From: Helicobacter sp.
GTDB lineage: Bacteria; Campylobacterota; Campylobacteria; Campylobacterales; Helicobacteraceae
Direction: 5' to 3'
Length of the DNA: 54,153 nucleotides
NCBI RefSeq assembly: GCF_022511165.1
Contig: NZ_JAFLSB010000003.1
Coordinates: 1-54,153 of the forward strand
Shown one piece after another: positions 33,468-42,172 of this stretch (position 1 is the stretch's first letter; every line of letters begins with the position of its first letter). The notes beneath the pieces are model-generated. The model was not told the DNA's origin. It did not search any database and saw nothing but the letters and a program-made list of their open reading frames with translations. The position numbers and the translations under genes are program-made.

Positions 33468-35264
33468 ATGAAAAGTCATATTCGTAATTTTTCAATCATC
33501 GCTCATATTGATCACGGCAAATCCACCCTTGCTGATAGATTGATACAAGAGTGCGGAGCAGTAAGTGAGCGTGAGATGAAAGCACAGATTATGGATACTA
33601 TGGATATTGAAAAGGAGCGGGGTATTACGATTAAAGCACAATCTGTGCGTTTAAACTACCCCTACAAGGGTAAAACTTATATTCTCAATCTCATCGATAC
33701 GCCCGGACACGTGGATTTTAGCTATGAGGTATCACGCTCACTCACTTCTTGCGAGGGGGCATTGCTTGTTGTTGATGCAAGTCAGGGTGTGGAGGCACAG
33801 ACGATTGCTAATGTGTATATTGCAATGGAAAATAATCTTGAAATTGTGCCTGTGATTAATAAAATTGACTTGCCCGCAGCCGACCCTTTGCGCGTGTGCG
33901 AGGATATAGAATCTACCATAGGTTTAGATTGTCAAAATGCGCTCAAGGTAAGTGCAAAGAGTGGAGAGGGGATAAAAGCTCTCATAGAGTATATTATTGA
34001 GCATATTCCCGCTCCAAGTGGAGAGAGTGATGCACCCACAAAAGCCCTTATTTATGATTCGTGGTTTGATAATTATTTGGGCGCATTGGCTTTGGTGCGA
34101 TTAAAAGATGGTGCATTGAGCGTAGGACAAGAAGTGCAGATGATGAGCAGTGGTAAGAAATATGAGGTATTAAGCCTCTATTATCCCCACCCTGTGCAAA
34201 AGATTCCAACACAAAGAATTGAATGCGGAGAGATTGGTATTATCTCGCTTGGATTAAAAACGCTCACAGATATGGCAGTTGGCGATACAATTACTGATGC
34301 AAATAATCCTACAAATGAGCCAATAAGTGGCTTTAGGGCAGCAAAACCTTTTGTATTTGCTGGAATCTATCCCATTGAAACAGATAAATTTGAGGAATTG
34401 CGTGAAGCATTGCATAAGCTTAAGCTTAATGATTCTGCCCTAAGTTTTGAGCCTGAAACAAGTGTGGCACTAGGTTTTGGCTTTCGCGTAGGGTTTTTGG
34501 GGCTTTTGCATATGGAAGTAGTGAAAGAGCGTCTTGAAAGAGAATTTGGACTTTCGCTCATTGCAACCGCGCCCACGGTGGTATATGAAGTGCATCTTAC
34601 TGATGGCTCAATGGTGTTTGTGCAAAATCCAAGTGAGCTTCCCCCAACACAAAAGATAGAATCTATTTATGAACCTTATGTGAGGGCGAGTATTATTACC
34701 CCTAGTGAATATGTGGGGAATATCATTACCTTGCTTTCACATCGCCGAGGTATGCAGGAAAAAATGGATTATCTCACGCAATCGCGCGTTATGCTCGTGT
34801 ATGCTTTGCCTAGCAATGAGATTGTTATGGATTTTTACGATAAGCTCAAATCCTGCACCAAGGGCTATGCGAGCTTTGATTATGAGCCTATTGGATATAG
34901 AGAGGGAGATTTGGTTCGGCTTGATATACGCGTAGCAGGGGAAGTTGTCGATGCGCTTTCTATTATTGTGGATAAATCAAAGAGTTATGAAAAAGGGAGA
35001 GCATTAGTTGAATCTATGAAAGAAATTGTCCCTCGGCAGCTTTTTGAAGTAGCGATTCAAGCGAGTGTGGGAAGTAAAATCATTGCAAGAGAAAATATTA
35101 AATCTATGGGCAAAAATGTAACTGCAAAATGCTATGGTGGGGATATAACGCGTAAAAGAAAATTGCTTGAAAAACAAAAAGAGGGCAAAAAAAGAATGAA
35201 AGCCATAGGCAAAGTGGAATTACCCCAAGAGGCATTTTTGGCGATTTTGAAAATTGATAGCTAA
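33468..35264 (+). CDS. lepA: Elongation factor 4 (LepA GTPase)
   Basis: A 598-residue ribosomal GTPase that back-translocates or assists ribosomes under stress. GTPase motifs are AHIDHGKSTLADRLI (about 9-23), ERGITIKAQ, DTPGHVDFSYEVSRSL and NKIDLPAADP. EF-G-like domains follow, with FGFRVGFLGLLHMEVVKERLEREF (about 340-363), and a LepA-specific C-terminal domain with GKNVTAKCYGGDITRKRKLLEKQKEGKKRMK. Normal family length. It is convergent with the outer-membrane gene that ends at 35375. Confidence 0.98.
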   Translation: MKSHIRNFSIIAHIDHGKSTLADRLIQECGAVSEREMKAQIMDTMDIEKERGITIKAQSVRLNYPYKGKTYILNLIDTPGHVDFSYEVSRSLTSCEGALLVVDASQGVEAQTIANVYIAMENNLEIVPVINKIDLPAADPLRVCEDIESTIGLDCQNALKVSAKSGEGIKALIEYIIEHIPAPSGESDAPTKALIYDSWFDNYLGALALVRLKDGALSVGQEVQMMSSGKKYEVLSLYYPHPVQKIPTQRIECGEIGIISLGLKTLTDMAVGDTITDANNPTNEPISGFRAAKPFVFAGIYPIETDKFEELREALHKLKLNDSALSFEPETSVALGFGFRVGFLGLLHMEVVKERLEREFGLSLIATAPTVVYEVHLTDGSMVFVQNPSELPPTQKIESIYEPYVRASIITPSEYVGNIITLLSHRRGMQEKMDYLTQSRVMLVYALPSNEIVMDFYDKLKSCTKGYASFDYEPIGYREGDLVRLDIRVAGEVVDALSIIVDKSKSYEKGRALVESMKEIVPRQLFEVAIQASVGSKIIARENIKSMGKNVTAKCYGGDITRKRKLLEKQKEGKKRMKAIGKVELPQEAFLAILKIDS

Positions 35265-35374
35265 GGTATAAAGGTTCAATTTACAAGTGTTATAAGCTAC
35301 TCTGCTTTTTTAAATTAAGTAAGATTCAAAAAAGATATTTTTATAAAAACTTTCAAAGATTCTAGCTCCTCTGC

Positions 35375-36280
35375 TTAAGGAGTTGTTTTTGTAAGGGAGT
35401 TGTAGTTTTGCCTTTTAGTTGCATCAACAAAAGTGTGTTTCAAGGAGAGTGAAAAGCCGATAAAAAGGTTACTTCCCAATTTGCTAATGTGCCGTCCTTG
35501 CAGGGCATAATATTTCACAAAAGGTGCGATAGCAAGCTTATTATAGAGCTTTGTATCTAAACGAATTTCTACCTCAAGCTGATAAAGGGGATTGTAAGTA
35601 TCGGGTGTGGAGCTATAAAGATAATGGCGCAAGTTTGTATAATAAGAAAATTTTGAATCTTCGTTGATTTTATATTCTATATTGATTCTACCTTCCCAAC
35701 CATAGCTTGCTGCGGAGATATTTTCAGTAAAGTTTTCTTCAGCAAAGCCACTCACAGAGAAATCTTTGAGGTAGATTCCATCAAAGAGTTTAGCTCCAGC
35801 GCTAAGACGTGTAATTTTTTGCTTATTTTCAAATCCACTTTGGTAGCTTGCTTTTCCAAAGGGTCCCACCTCAAAGCCTCCTACAAAAGAAGGGACATAC
35901 CAGATTCTGTGTGTGTAGTCTGTGGAGAGAATAATTCTATCTACCATTGTGTTGGTAATACGCTCATTATCGCGTATGAGGATTGTGCGCCCATATTCTG
36001 CAAAAATAGAGTTAAACACAACATATCGAGGCGCATAAAAATCAAGTCCAAAATTAAAATTTCCTTGCGCGATGAGTTGAGAATCCCCGCTGATACGACT
36101 ATCGGAGAATTCTTCATATTCCTTTTGTCCTTGTATAGAAGTAGAGCTAAAATCTGCCGAGAATCGTTTAAGCTCAATATGCCAACCACGTTTATCTGGA
36201 TTTGCATCAATCCCCGCCGCAAGGGCATTACAGGTATAAAAAAACATAAAAAATAAGGCAAGAAAATTTTTATTTTTCAT
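35375..36280 (-). CDS. Outer-membrane beta-barrel protein, function unknown
   Basis: A 301-residue protein with a signal peptide (about 1-22, ending ALAAG). The mature part is an alternation of aromatic and polar residues typical of barrel strands: FNFGLDFYAPRYVVFNSIFAEYGRTI, SKFSYYTNLRHYLYSS, LAIAPFVKYYALQGRHI, LFIGFSLSLKHTF. The strand ending KHTF followed by about 16 residues is compatible with a barrel of 10-12 strands. I recognise no specific family. It lies 21 bases downstream of rarA on the same strand, so it may be read from the cbpA-hspR stress operon, an unusual companion. Its stop falls in an AT-rich region convergent with lepA. Confidence 0.72.
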   Translation of the reverse strand: MKNKNFLALFFMFFYTCNALAAGIDANPDKRGWHIELKRFSADFSSTSIQGQKEYEEFSDSRISGDSQLIAQGNFNFGLDFYAPRYVVFNSIFAEYGRTILIRDNERITNTMVDRIILSTDYTHRIWYVPSFVGGFEVGPFGKASYQSGFENKQKITRLSAGAKLFDGIYLKDFSVSGFAEENFTENISAASYGWEGRINIEYKINEDSKFSYYTNLRHYLYSSTPDTYNPLYQLEVEIRLDTKLYNKLAIAPFVKYYALQGRHISKLGSNLFIGFSLSLKHTFVDATKRQNYNSLTKTTP

Positions 36281-36301
36281 ATGTATCCCTATTATTTGTC
36301 C

Positions 36302-37525
36302 TTATGTTTTTGTTTCTTGCTTAATTTTTAAAAGCCATTCATTGAGTGTTTTTTCAAAGCCTTTTGTGGTGGATTCTACAAAAGGCAAATGTTGCGCACC
36401 ATTTTTATCTAAATAGCTTTGCTCTACATAGCCACCAAAATCGTGTGGATAGAGATAATGCGTAGAGTAGGGCATAATATGCTCTGGTATTTCAAGCATA
36501 AGTCCATTTTTTATCGCCTCCAAAGCCTTATCAATTGCTTTGTAGGCAGTATTACTTTTAGGTGAAGAGGCAAGATAAATCACGCATTGAGAGAGAATAA
36601 TGCGAGATTCAGGATAGCCGATTTTGCTTACTGCAAGGAGTGTGCTTGTGGCTAGATTAAGCGCATTGGGATTGGCATTACCAATATCTTCACTTGCAAG
36701 AATCACAAGTCGCCGCGCGATAAATTCTGGATTTTCATTTGCGCTCACAAGACGCGCGAGATAGTAAATACTTGCCTCTACATCGCTTCCGCGAATAGAT
36801 TTAATAAGCGCGCTTATAAGGCTATAATGGCTTTGTGCCTCACTCGCACCATCGTGCAGGGCATAGGGGCGCAGGGATTGAAGCATAGTCAGTGTGATAT
36901 GAGATTCTCCCGTGCTTAGAGCTGCATCAAGGAGATTAAGAAGAGCTCGGGCATCTCCTGCGCTTGAGTATATGAGATAATCTCTTGCTTCTTGTGTGAT
37001 ATGTGGGGTTTTATGAAAATGATTTTCTACATAGTTAAGCCCACGCGTAAGAATCTCATTTAAATGCGCATCGGTGAGGGGTTTTAGCTCAAAGAGAAAG
37101 CTTCGTGAGCGAATGGCATTAGTGAGGGAGGCAAAGGGATTATAGGTGCTTGCTCCAAAAATAATAGCACTATAAGATTCCATAATAGGCAGTAGCACTT
37201 CTTGCTGTGTGCGACTTAGACGATGCATTTCATCAATGAATACAAGCGGTTGATACAAGCCTCCTTCATAGTTTTTAATAAATTGGCGCAATTCCTCGAT
37301 TTTAAAGGTTGTAGCATTATAGAGGGCAAATGGTTTTTTGAGTTCTTCTGCAATAATTTGTGCCAAAGTCGTTTTGCCCACTCCCGGAGGTCCATAAAAA
37401 AAACAATGTGCTATGGCATTATTTTTGAGCATTTTAAAAAGTGTGCTTTGGGGGGAAAGAATATGATCTTGAGCGATAAATTCCTCTAATGTGTGCGGGC
37501 GGAGTAGTTGGGCGAGATTTAGCAA
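36302..37525 (-). CDS. rarA: Replication-associated recombination ATPase RarA (MgsA family)
   Basis: A 407-residue AAA+ clamp-loader-like ATPase acting at stalled replication forks. Walker A is GPPGVGKTTLAQII (about 45-58), Walker B is FIDEMHRLSRTQQ (about 94-106), followed by sensor and tetramerisation regions: SSAGDARALLNLLDAAL, RGSDVEASIYYLARLV and ASEDIGNANPNALNLA. It appears to start with TTG nine bases after the hspR stop, since no better start is near; the ribosome site is weak. From memory the H. pylori order cbpA-hspR-HP1026 is the same. Confidence 0.93.
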   Translation of the reverse strand: MLNLAQLLRPHTLEEFIAQDHILSPQSTLFKMLKNNAIAHCFFYGPPGVGKTTLAQIIAEELKKPFALYNATTFKIEELRQFIKNYEGGLYQPLVFIDEMHRLSRTQQEVLLPIMESYSAIIFGASTYNPFASLTNAIRSRSFLFELKPLTDAHLNEILTRGLNYVENHFHKTPHITQEARDYLIYSSAGDARALLNLLDAALSTGESHITLTMLQSLRPYALHDGASEAQSHYSLISALIKSIRGSDVEASIYYLARLVSANENPEFIARRLVILASEDIGNANPNALNLATSTLLAVSKIGYPESRIILSQCVIYLASSPKSNTAYKAIDKALEAIKNGLMLEIPEHIMPYSTHYLYPHDFGGYVEQSYLDKNGAQHLPFVESTTKGFEKTLNEWLLKIKQETKT

Positions 37526-37534
37526 GGGACAACT

Positions 37535-37897
37535 TTATTTTTTTTGAAATAAAATAATCTCATAGGAACTTTCATTTGTTTGCAAGACATTGCTTTTGCC
37601 CTGATGTTTTGCAAGATCTTCGCGTAAATCTCCTGTCATTTTATCAAGCTCATCAAGCCTTTCTTTGAGGCGCAAGATAATATCTACTCCCGCGAGATTT
37701 ACCCCCATATCACGCGTGAGTTTGAGGATTGTTTTGATTTTGTCAATATCGCGTTGAGAATACAAGCGCATTTTTCCATCAGTGCGTCCGGGCTGTATAA
37801 GTCCCTCTTTTTCATATTGTCGCAGGGTTTGGGGGTGGATTTCTAGAATCTTTGCCACCACACTAATAAGATATACTGGCTCATCATAGCTATACAT
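37535..37897 (-). CDS. hspR: MerR-family heat-shock repressor HspR
   Basis: A 120-residue repressor. The winged helix-turn-helix is at about 8-75: YLISVVAKILEIHPQTLRQYEKEGLIQPGRTDGKMRLYSQRDIDKI. A short coiled coil follows (about 85-110), for dimerisation. In H. pylori HspR represses groESL, hrcA-grpE-dnaK and its own cbpA-hspR operon together with HrcA. It starts ten bases after cbpA and precedes rarA by nine. It probably autoregulates the promoter upstream of cbpA. Confidence 0.95.
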   Translation of the reverse strand: MYSYDEPVYLISVVAKILEIHPQTLRQYEKEGLIQPGRTDGKMRLYSQRDIDKIKTILKLTRDMGVNLAGVDIILRLKERLDELDKMTGDLREDLAKHQGKSNVLQTNESSYEIILFQKK

Positions 37898-37907
37898 AAT
37901 ATGCTCC

Positions 37908-38804
37908 TTATGCGAGTTGTTTTTTTAGCATTGTTTGTAGTTCTTCGCTTAGACTATCTGTATGAGGCAAAATGATATTTGCCCTTGCATATAAATTCCC
38001 AAAATCACCGCTCTTGCGATTTTTAATACCTTTGCCTTTGATGCGGAATTTTTGGTTATTTTTGGTATTAGCCGGAATCGTAATAGTCGCATCGCCATAA
38101 AGCGTAGGTAGAGTGATTTTACCCCCAAAAAGTGCGATGATAAGAGGCACATCAAAATCTTTATATAAATCATCTTCATCACGTGTGTATTCTTGCGATG
38201 AAGCCACTTGCACCTTTAAGAGCAAATCCCCACTTCGTCCATTATGTGAATTGCCTTTGCCTTTGAGGCGGATTGTTTCGCCATCTTTTATGCCCACAGG
38301 TATTTTAATATCAAAGCTTCCACTTCGCCCATTATAATGATAGCTTCCGCCAAGTGCGGCGCTTTCAAATGGAATTTGAATACTATCTTGTATATTGAGA
38401 TTTGGCGTATTAAAGTGACTAAAGCCAAAATCATCATCTCTGCCAAAGCCACCAAATCCACCGCCAAAATGGAATCTACTGCCATTTCCTGCGCTAAAGC
38501 CACCCTGCCCAAAAAGTGAGGAGAGCAAATCATCAAGATTGACATTGCTTCCTTGTGCGCGTGAGAAGTCGTGAAAATTCTGCCCGCCAAACATCGCATC
38601 GCCGAAACGATCATATTGGGCTTTTTTATTTTCATCGCTTAAAACTTCATAAGCAGCATTGACTTCCTTAAATTTTTCTTCCGCACCTGCTTCTTTATTA
38701 ATATCTGGGTGATATTTGCGTGCAAGTTTGCGATAGGCTTTTTTTATTTCTTCACTTGAGGCATTTTCGCTAATTTCTAATGTATCATAAAGACTTTTTG
38801 ACAT
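37908..38804 (-). CDS. cbpA: DnaJ-like co-chaperone CbpA
   Basis: A 298-residue J-domain protein. I start at the ATG at 38804 (MSKSLYDTLEIS...), which has AAGGAG eight bases before it; an upstream in-frame ATG adds ten residues. The J domain (about 1-65) carries the HPD in YRKLARKYHPDINK. A Gly/Phe-rich linker (about 70-120) follows and there is no cysteine zinc domain, so this is the CbpA class and not DnaJ. The C-terminal substrate-binding domains (about 125-290) include KIPVGIKDGETIRLKGKG and TITIPANTKNNQKFRIKGKG. It heads the cbpA-hspR operon. Confidence 0.95.
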   Translation of the reverse strand: MSKSLYDTLEISENASSEEIKKAYRKLARKYHPDINKEAGAEEKFKEVNAAYEVLSDENKKAQYDRFGDAMFGGQNFHDFSRAQGSNVNLDDLLSSLFGQGGFSAGNGSRFHFGGGFGGFGRDDDFGFSHFNTPNLNIQDSIQIPFESAALGGSYHYNGRSGSFDIKIPVGIKDGETIRLKGKGNSHNGRSGDLLLKVQVASSQEYTRDEDDLYKDFDVPLIIALFGGKITLPTLYGDATITIPANTKNNQKFRIKGKGIKNRKSGDFGNLYARANIILPHTDSLSEELQTMLKKQLA

Positions 38805-38978
38805 TATAAACTCCTTCATAAAATTCTTACTCAAATAAATGATAAATTTTAAGCGTTATTGTATCATAAAAGTTTAGTAAAGTGTAATCAAGGTTTGTTT
38901 TTTGATTAGATTTATCATTAAGCTCTTTGATTATTTGAGATATAATCCTTATCTCAAATGAATCTACAAAGGATAGCT
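38805..38978. promoter_or_regulatory. Divergent control region between cbpA and addA
   Basis: An AT-rich gap serving both strands. On the minus strand TATGAT and TACAAT at about 38858-38870 are possible -10 boxes for cbpA, and an HspR-type half-site ACTCAAA lies at 38830-38836. On the plus strand TATAAT at 38941-38946 is the likely addA -10, embedded in the perfect inverted repeat described separately. Confidence 0.5.
38933..38959. promoter_or_regulatory. Perfect 10-base inverted repeat over the addA -10 box
   Basis: ATTTGAGATA, seven bases, TATCTCAAAT: a flawless palindrome centred on 38946. The left arm and spacer contain TATAAT (38941-38946). The seven-base spacer and the TTGAG/CTCAA core recall the HAIR operator of HspR (CTTGAGT-N7-ACTCAAG), although the register of the core differs. 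It sits 20 bases before the addA start and about 130 bases from cbpA. A repressor site is likely; HspR is the first candidate. Confidence 0.5.
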
Positions 38979-41945
38979 ATGGCGCATACACAAGCACAAT
39001 TTTTAGCACTTAAGGCTTCAGCAGGAAGTGGTAAAACATTTAGCCTTGCCTTGCGCTTTATTTATCTGCTTTTTTGTGGAGCAAATCCGCATCAGATTCT
39101 TACTCTTACCTTTACTAAAAAAGCCTCAAATGAAATGCGCCACAGAATCTATGAGCATTTGCATTCTTTAAAAATATCACTTAATAATAACACTTATGCA
39201 GCAAATATTGTTTATAAAGATTTATGCGAGAAAAAGGGATTAAATCATCAAATCTTAAGCCAAAATATCCAACGAATCTATACAGAATTTATGCAGAGTA
39301 ATCCACGCATTACGACTATTGATGCGTTTTTTTATGCTGTATTAAAAAAATTTTGTTGGTATGTGGGGGTATCAGCGTATTTTGAAGTGGGGAATGTGGA
39401 TTTTGGTGCTATAAATGAGCGTTTTTTACAATCTTTGCATACACAAGATGTAGATTCTCTTGTGAAATTTTGCCTCTTTCATAAAATGAGTATCGCTCAA
39501 TTTTTATCTTTTTTGCATTCACTTTGCCTTTTTCCTGCTCAAGATATTCAAAATGCGCTAGGAGATGATTTAGAGCCTATTAGGCTTAGCCCAGAAGAGA
39601 TTGATGAAGAGATAAAGGCAAGAATGGAGCGTATTAATGCTTATATTCAATCGATTGAAGGAGGGGATAAAAGAGCAAAAAGGCTTTTTTGCAAAAGCAG
39701 CGCAGAAGAGATTCTAAAAAGTCCTGATTGTATCCTTAAATGGAATGAGCATTCTTACCTTAAAAAATATGATTTGAGTGCATTTGATAAGGTGCGCGAG
39801 GAGATTTTTGATTTAATGAAAATTTATTTTGTCAAAAAAGAACAAGATGTATTTAGGCTACTTCGAGCGTATCTTACACAATTTAATCGCTTCAAGCAGC
39901 GACAAAATCGCATTGAAAATTATCTAAGTTATAATGATGTAATGCTAAAAAATTATGAGCTTTTAAGGTGCAATATTGATAGAGATTTTTTTTACTTTCG
40001 CCTTGATGATAAAATTACGCATATTTTGCTTGATGAGTTTCAAGATACAAGCCTCACGCAATATCAAATTCTAAAACCTATTATTGATGAGATAAAATCA
40101 GGAGATTCGCGTAAAAAAATTGATGAAAAAAGCCTTTTTGTTGTAGGTGATGAAAAGCAGAGCATTTATGGCTTTCGGGGGAGTTTTTCGGGTGTATTTG
40201 ATGAGGCAACAAGAGATTTACACAAAGAAAATCTCCCTTATAATTTCCGCTCAAAGCCACGCGTAATTGATTTTAATAATCGTATATTCCAAGAATGCTA
40301 TAAGCAAAGATATATTCCTAGCCAATGCCCTAATGATACGATACAGGGTGGATATGTGCGCGTTTTAGAATCTACCAAAGATGCCCAAACTTTGAGTGTG
40401 CAGGTATATGATGAGCTAGAATCTTTACTCCATAATGGAGCAAATGAAAATCAAATTGCCATTTTGGTGTTTAAAAATGAGGACGCCCTTTTGCTTAAAG
40501 ATTATATAAATGCGCATAATCCACACATTAGCGTTGTTACAGAAACAAGCACTTCGCTTTTTAGCAAAAAAGAAGTTCGACTACTTTTAAGCGCACTGAA
40601 TTATATTAAGCTTTTACGCCTTGCTCAAATGACAAAAAATACAGGAGAAGAAAGCGCAGAGGAGACTTTAAAAAAACACTCTAATGCACAGATTCTAGAA
40701 TCTATTTCGCAATCTAGCGTATCGCCTACTTCCTATGAAATCAATAATGCGCTTAAATTTTATGAAAAACAAATATGCAAATTATGGGGGAGGGCGTATG
40801 AAGAGAGTGCGAATGTGATTTCTAAGATTACCTCGCTCTCTTTTAATGATTCTATGCGCCCTGCGGAAATTGTCCTTGCTTTGATTGAGAGTTTTTGTAT
40901 AGCTCAAAGCACTTCTATGCGATTTTTGGAGCTAAGTTGTGAATGTGGGAGTATTGATGAGGTGCAAGAGATGGCTTTAAAAATACAATGTGATGCTCCT
41001 ACACAAAGCAATGATGGCGTAAAAATTATGACAATTCATAAATCAAAGGGCTTGGAATTTGACTATGTGATTGTGTGTGATAGAATGAATAAGCCAAAAA
41101 ATGATACGAGTAGATTTTTACACGCCTATGATGGACTAAACATTGGGCGCATATATTATAAAAGCAGAGGGCGTGATGGCTTTGATAGAGCGTATAATCA
41201 GGCATTAGAGGCGCATAAAAATCGCCTCAAACAAGAAGAGCTTAATGTGCTTTATGTAGCTTTTACACGTGCAAAATATGGCTTAAGTATTGCTAGAAAA
41301 GAGCAATTAAGCGCATTTGAACCCCTCTTTTTAAATGATGAAAAAGATATTTTGCCCACCCTAAACACTCATATTGTGCAAAAGCAAGCAGATTCTACAA
41401 AAATCAATGTGCTTCAGTCTATGCAACATTTTGGGCGACAAAGCGCATTTATTAAACAAGAGCAAACTCATCATATTTTTGAGGCAACACAATGGCAAAG
41501 TATTATTTTTGGAAATGCTTTGCATAGTGTATTTGAGCTTTATTTAGGCTTTGCTTTAAATAAAGAGAGCATAGCGCATATTCTTTTTAATCGCTATGGT
41601 TTTGCTTTAAGCTCTAAAAGCATTGCTCAAGCCATAGATTATGCCCTTGCTTCCATAGAGAATCCACTCTTTAGTGCGCTAAGAGAGGGTAAGGAAATGC
41701 TTTGTGAGGTAAGCTATATCGAGCAATCTTGTCTTTATCGCATTGATGCGCTTTTATATGATGAGAAAGAATGCTTTGTGCTTGATTATAAAAGTGGGGC
41801 AAGAGAGCAGGAAGAGCAAAAGGAGCAAGTGAGGGGGTATATGCGTTTTTTAAATACACTTTATCAACAAAAAAAATCCATACGAGGCTTTATTATTTAT
41901 CCACTGAAGCAAGGCAGTGAGCAGGTATATGAAGTCAATATTTAA
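38979..41945 (+). CDS. addA: AddA/RecB-like helicase-nuclease
   Basis: A 988-residue enzyme of double-strand break repair. I start at the ATG at 38979, after AAAGGA; the ATG at 38958 overlaps the palindrome. UvrD-type helicase motifs are ASAGSGKTFSLAL (Walker A, about 12-24), LLDEFQDTSLTQY (motif II), VGDEKQSIYGFRG (III), NFRSKP (IV), TIHKSKGLEFDYVIV (V) and VLYVAFTRAKYGL (VI). The C-terminal PD-(D/E)xK nuclease is RIDALLYDEKECFVLDYKSG with a downstream Gln-containing helix (about 925-965). In H. pylori AddA (HP1553 from memory) works with AddB, whose gene is not here. Confidence 0.93.
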   Translation: MAHTQAQFLALKASAGSGKTFSLALRFIYLLFCGANPHQILTLTFTKKASNEMRHRIYEHLHSLKISLNNNTYAANIVYKDLCEKKGLNHQILSQNIQRIYTEFMQSNPRITTIDAFFYAVLKKFCWYVGVSAYFEVGNVDFGAINERFLQSLHTQDVDSLVKFCLFHKMSIAQFLSFLHSLCLFPAQDIQNALGDDLEPIRLSPEEIDEEIKARMERINAYIQSIEGGDKRAKRLFCKSSAEEILKSPDCILKWNEHSYLKKYDLSAFDKVREEIFDLMKIYFVKKEQDVFRLLRAYLTQFNRFKQRQNRIENYLSYNDVMLKNYELLRCNIDRDFFYFRLDDKITHILLDEFQDTSLTQYQILKPIIDEIKSGDSRKKIDEKSLFVVGDEKQSIYGFRGSFSGVFDEATRDLHKENLPYNFRSKPRVIDFNNRIFQECYKQRYIPSQCPNDTIQGGYVRVLESTKDAQTLSVQVYDELESLLHNGANENQIAILVFKNEDALLLKDYINAHNPHISVVTETSTSLFSKKEVRLLLSALNYIKLLRLAQMTKNTGEESAEETLKKHSNAQILESISQSSVSPTSYEINNALKFYEKQICKLWGRAYEESANVISKITSLSFNDSMRPAEIVLALIESFCIAQSTSMRFLELSCECGSIDEVQEMALKIQCDAPTQSNDGVKIMTIHKSKGLEFDYVIVCDRMNKPKNDTSRFLHAYDGLNIGRIYYKSRGRDGFDRAYNQALEAHKNRLKQEELNVLYVAFTRAKYGLSIARKEQLSAFEPLFLNDEKDILPTLNTHIVQKQADSTKINVLQSMQHFGRQSAFIKQEQTHHIFEATQWQSIIFGNALHSVFELYLGFALNKESIAHILFNRYGFALSSKSIAQAIDYALASIENPLFSALREGKEMLCEVSYIEQSCLYRIDALLYDEKECFVLDYKSGAREQEEQKEQVRGYMRFLNTLYQQKKSIRGFIIYPLKQGSEQVYEVNI

Positions 41946-42096
41946 GGGCTATTTCTAGAATCTATAAATTTATATTTTAAGATTAAGAGAGATTAAAATA
42001 TGCTTTTTTAAAGCTTTAGGCAGGGTGAAATATGGGATAAAATATGTAGGAGAGAATCTGCAAGTAAAGATTATTACATTTTAACCTTACTTTGAG

Positions 42097-42102
42097 TATA
42101 AT
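42097..42102 (+). promoter_or_regulatory. -10 box (TATAAT) for the nhaA pair
   Basis: TATAATGCG lies 71 bases before the chosen start of the first nhaA, in the 227-base gap after addA, and gives a leader of about 65 bases. The gap (41946-42172) is otherwise AT-rich with no gene. Confidence 0.5.
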
Positions 42103-42172
42103 GCGCCCTTGTTTTATCTGCAAAAAAATCCTAAACACAAAATTCTTATTCATACAAGGAGTTTTCGTAACT

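Noticed and set aside
35366..35382. CTCCT/AGGAG hairpin followed by TTGTTTTTG as lepA terminator
   Set aside because: Only five base pairs and it overlaps the stop codon of the convergent gene; too weak to call.
38814..38836. HAIR-like HspR site directly before cbpA
   Set aside because: Only one half-site (ACTCAAA) is good; the other half matches about four of seven bases and the spacing is eight.
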